Source: Candidatus Aenigmatarchaeota archaeon (lineage in GTDB: Archaea > Aenigmatarchaeota > Aenigmatarchaeia > QMZP01). Taken from it: a DNA stretch of 6,204 bases. Under the pieces are notes generated by a model. It was given only the letters and a program-made list of their open reading frames with translations, was not told the origin of the DNA and made no database searches. A program made the position numbers and the translations under genes. The stretch covers positions 10,898-17,101 of the forward strand of contig CP070801.1 of NCBI GenBank assembly GCA_020343575.1. The letters run 5' to 3'. Below, in pieces: positions 5,881-6,204 of the stretch. How positions within the stretch are numbered: position 1 is the stretch's first letter; the number at the start of each line of letters is the position of its first letter.

Positions 5881-5991
5881 GTAGGAAATAACCATTAATT
5901 AAAGTTTTATTCATATCTTTATACTGTAATATAAAAATCTATACTCTACAACCGAAAGATTTATATAGTAGTGGGACAAATATATATTCTC
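5881..5991 (+). promoter_or_regulatory. AT-rich spacer ending in a strong BRE/TATA promoter
   Basis: This 111-base spacer has no open frame of note. The first half (5881-5940) has short T-runs, such as GTTTTATT near 5903, that could terminate the upstream transcript, but no convincing hairpin. Near its end CCGAAAG (5952-5958) followed by TTTATATA (5960-5967) is an excellent archaeal BRE/TATA pair. Its centre is about 28 bases before ATG 5992, so the downstream transcript should be leaderless or nearly so. No ribosome binding site is present before that ATG. Confidence 0.7.
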
Positions 5992-6144
5992 ATGGAACTA
6001 AGAGATAGAATCCTAAAGGAAAAGATAGGCAATGTTGTAGAACCCGAGGAAGGAGAGTTCGTGGATAGCATGGGAAAGAAACACGTCACTGCAATGGAGA
6101 TGATGAGGGCAGAACTCAGGTACGTGTTACACAGGAAGTTTTAA
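5992..6144 (+). CDS. Small protein of unknown function, probably the 5' part of a longer, frame-shifted gene
   Basis: From ATG 5992 this frame gives 50 residues (MELRDRILKEKIGNVVEPEE at the start, then a GKKHVTAMEMMRAELR segment) and ends at TAA 6142-6144. The best promoter in the window lies at leaderless distance, so the start is well supported. The C-terminal YVLHRKF looks less protein-like than what the -1 frame offers over the same bases and onward: TQEVLNGFVAGLIPKEDV, continuing to the window end. That second frame has a TAG upstream and no ATG, GTG or TTG before 6160, so it could only be entered by a frame change between about 6100 and 6144. The likely reading is one gene with a one-base loss, from sequencing or mutation, running past 6204. 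The alternative is a genuine 50-residue protein. I do not recognise a family. Confidence 0.5.
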   Translation: MELRDRILKEKIGNVVEPEEGEFVDSMGKKHVTAMEMMRAELRYVLHRKF

Positions 6145-6204
6145 ACGGTTTCGTTGCTGGACTGATTCCAAAGGAGGACGTATGGAGTTTGCAGAAAGAC
6201 TCGA

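Noticed and set aside
6109..6144. Programmed -1 frameshift at GTTTTAAAC
   Set aside because: The zero-frame codons there are TTT TAA, so the heptamer is out of phase and re-pairing would be imperfect; a lost base is simpler.
6171..6204. AAGGAGG followed by ATG 6182 as the start of another gene (MEFAERL)
   Set aside because: The spacing is only 4 bases, tighter than at the well-supported starts measured the same way, and the same bases read as a natural peptide (IPKEDVWSLQKD) in the -1 frame continuing the preceding gene. Only seven codons are visible, so it remains possible.

Overview
The window is archaeal. The evidence is a full-length archaeal-type MCM replicative helicase, repeated BRE/TATA promoters about 27 bases ahead of starts, a mix of leaderless genes and genes with GAGGT-type ribosome binding sites, and heavy use of AGG/AGA arginine codons. 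The species cannot be fixed from the sequence; an uncultured euryarchaeal or related lineage is plausible.

Layout. Positions 1-178 (minus strand) hold the start of an unrecognised, AT-rich gene. It diverges from mcm (257-2275, plus strand) across a short spacer that contains a perfect 10-base TATA-like palindrome. After mcm comes a small orphan gene (2301-2537) with its own promoter and apparently no leader. A two-gene purine operon follows: guaB (IMP dehydrogenase, 2600-4147) and purA (adenylosuccinate synthetase, 4156-5556). Then come a 95-residue zinc-ribbon protein (5593-5880), a 111-base AT-rich spacer ending in a strong promoter, and a small, probably frame-disrupted gene (5992 onward) running towards the window edge.

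How the genes fit together. GuaB and PurA are the two enzymes that draw on IMP, one towards GMP and the other towards AMP. With 8 bases between them and one visible promoter, the cell appears to co-express both arms of the purine branch point. MCM is the replicative helicase. The zinc-ribbon protein and the two other small proteins have no assignable function.

The most notable observation is an in-frame TAG at codon 187 of purA. The family alignment continues unbroken on both sides in the same frame, so this is a readthrough or recoded amber codon (pyrrolysine is one option), a point nonsense mutation, or a sequencing error. The only other TAG in gene-frame position ends the small orphan gene and is backed up by an in-frame TGA four codons later, so the window contains no TAG that must act as a stop. 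I saw no mobile element, CRISPR array, tRNA or rRNA. Apart from the amber codon, the window looks like housekeeping genes plus several small lineage-specific proteins.
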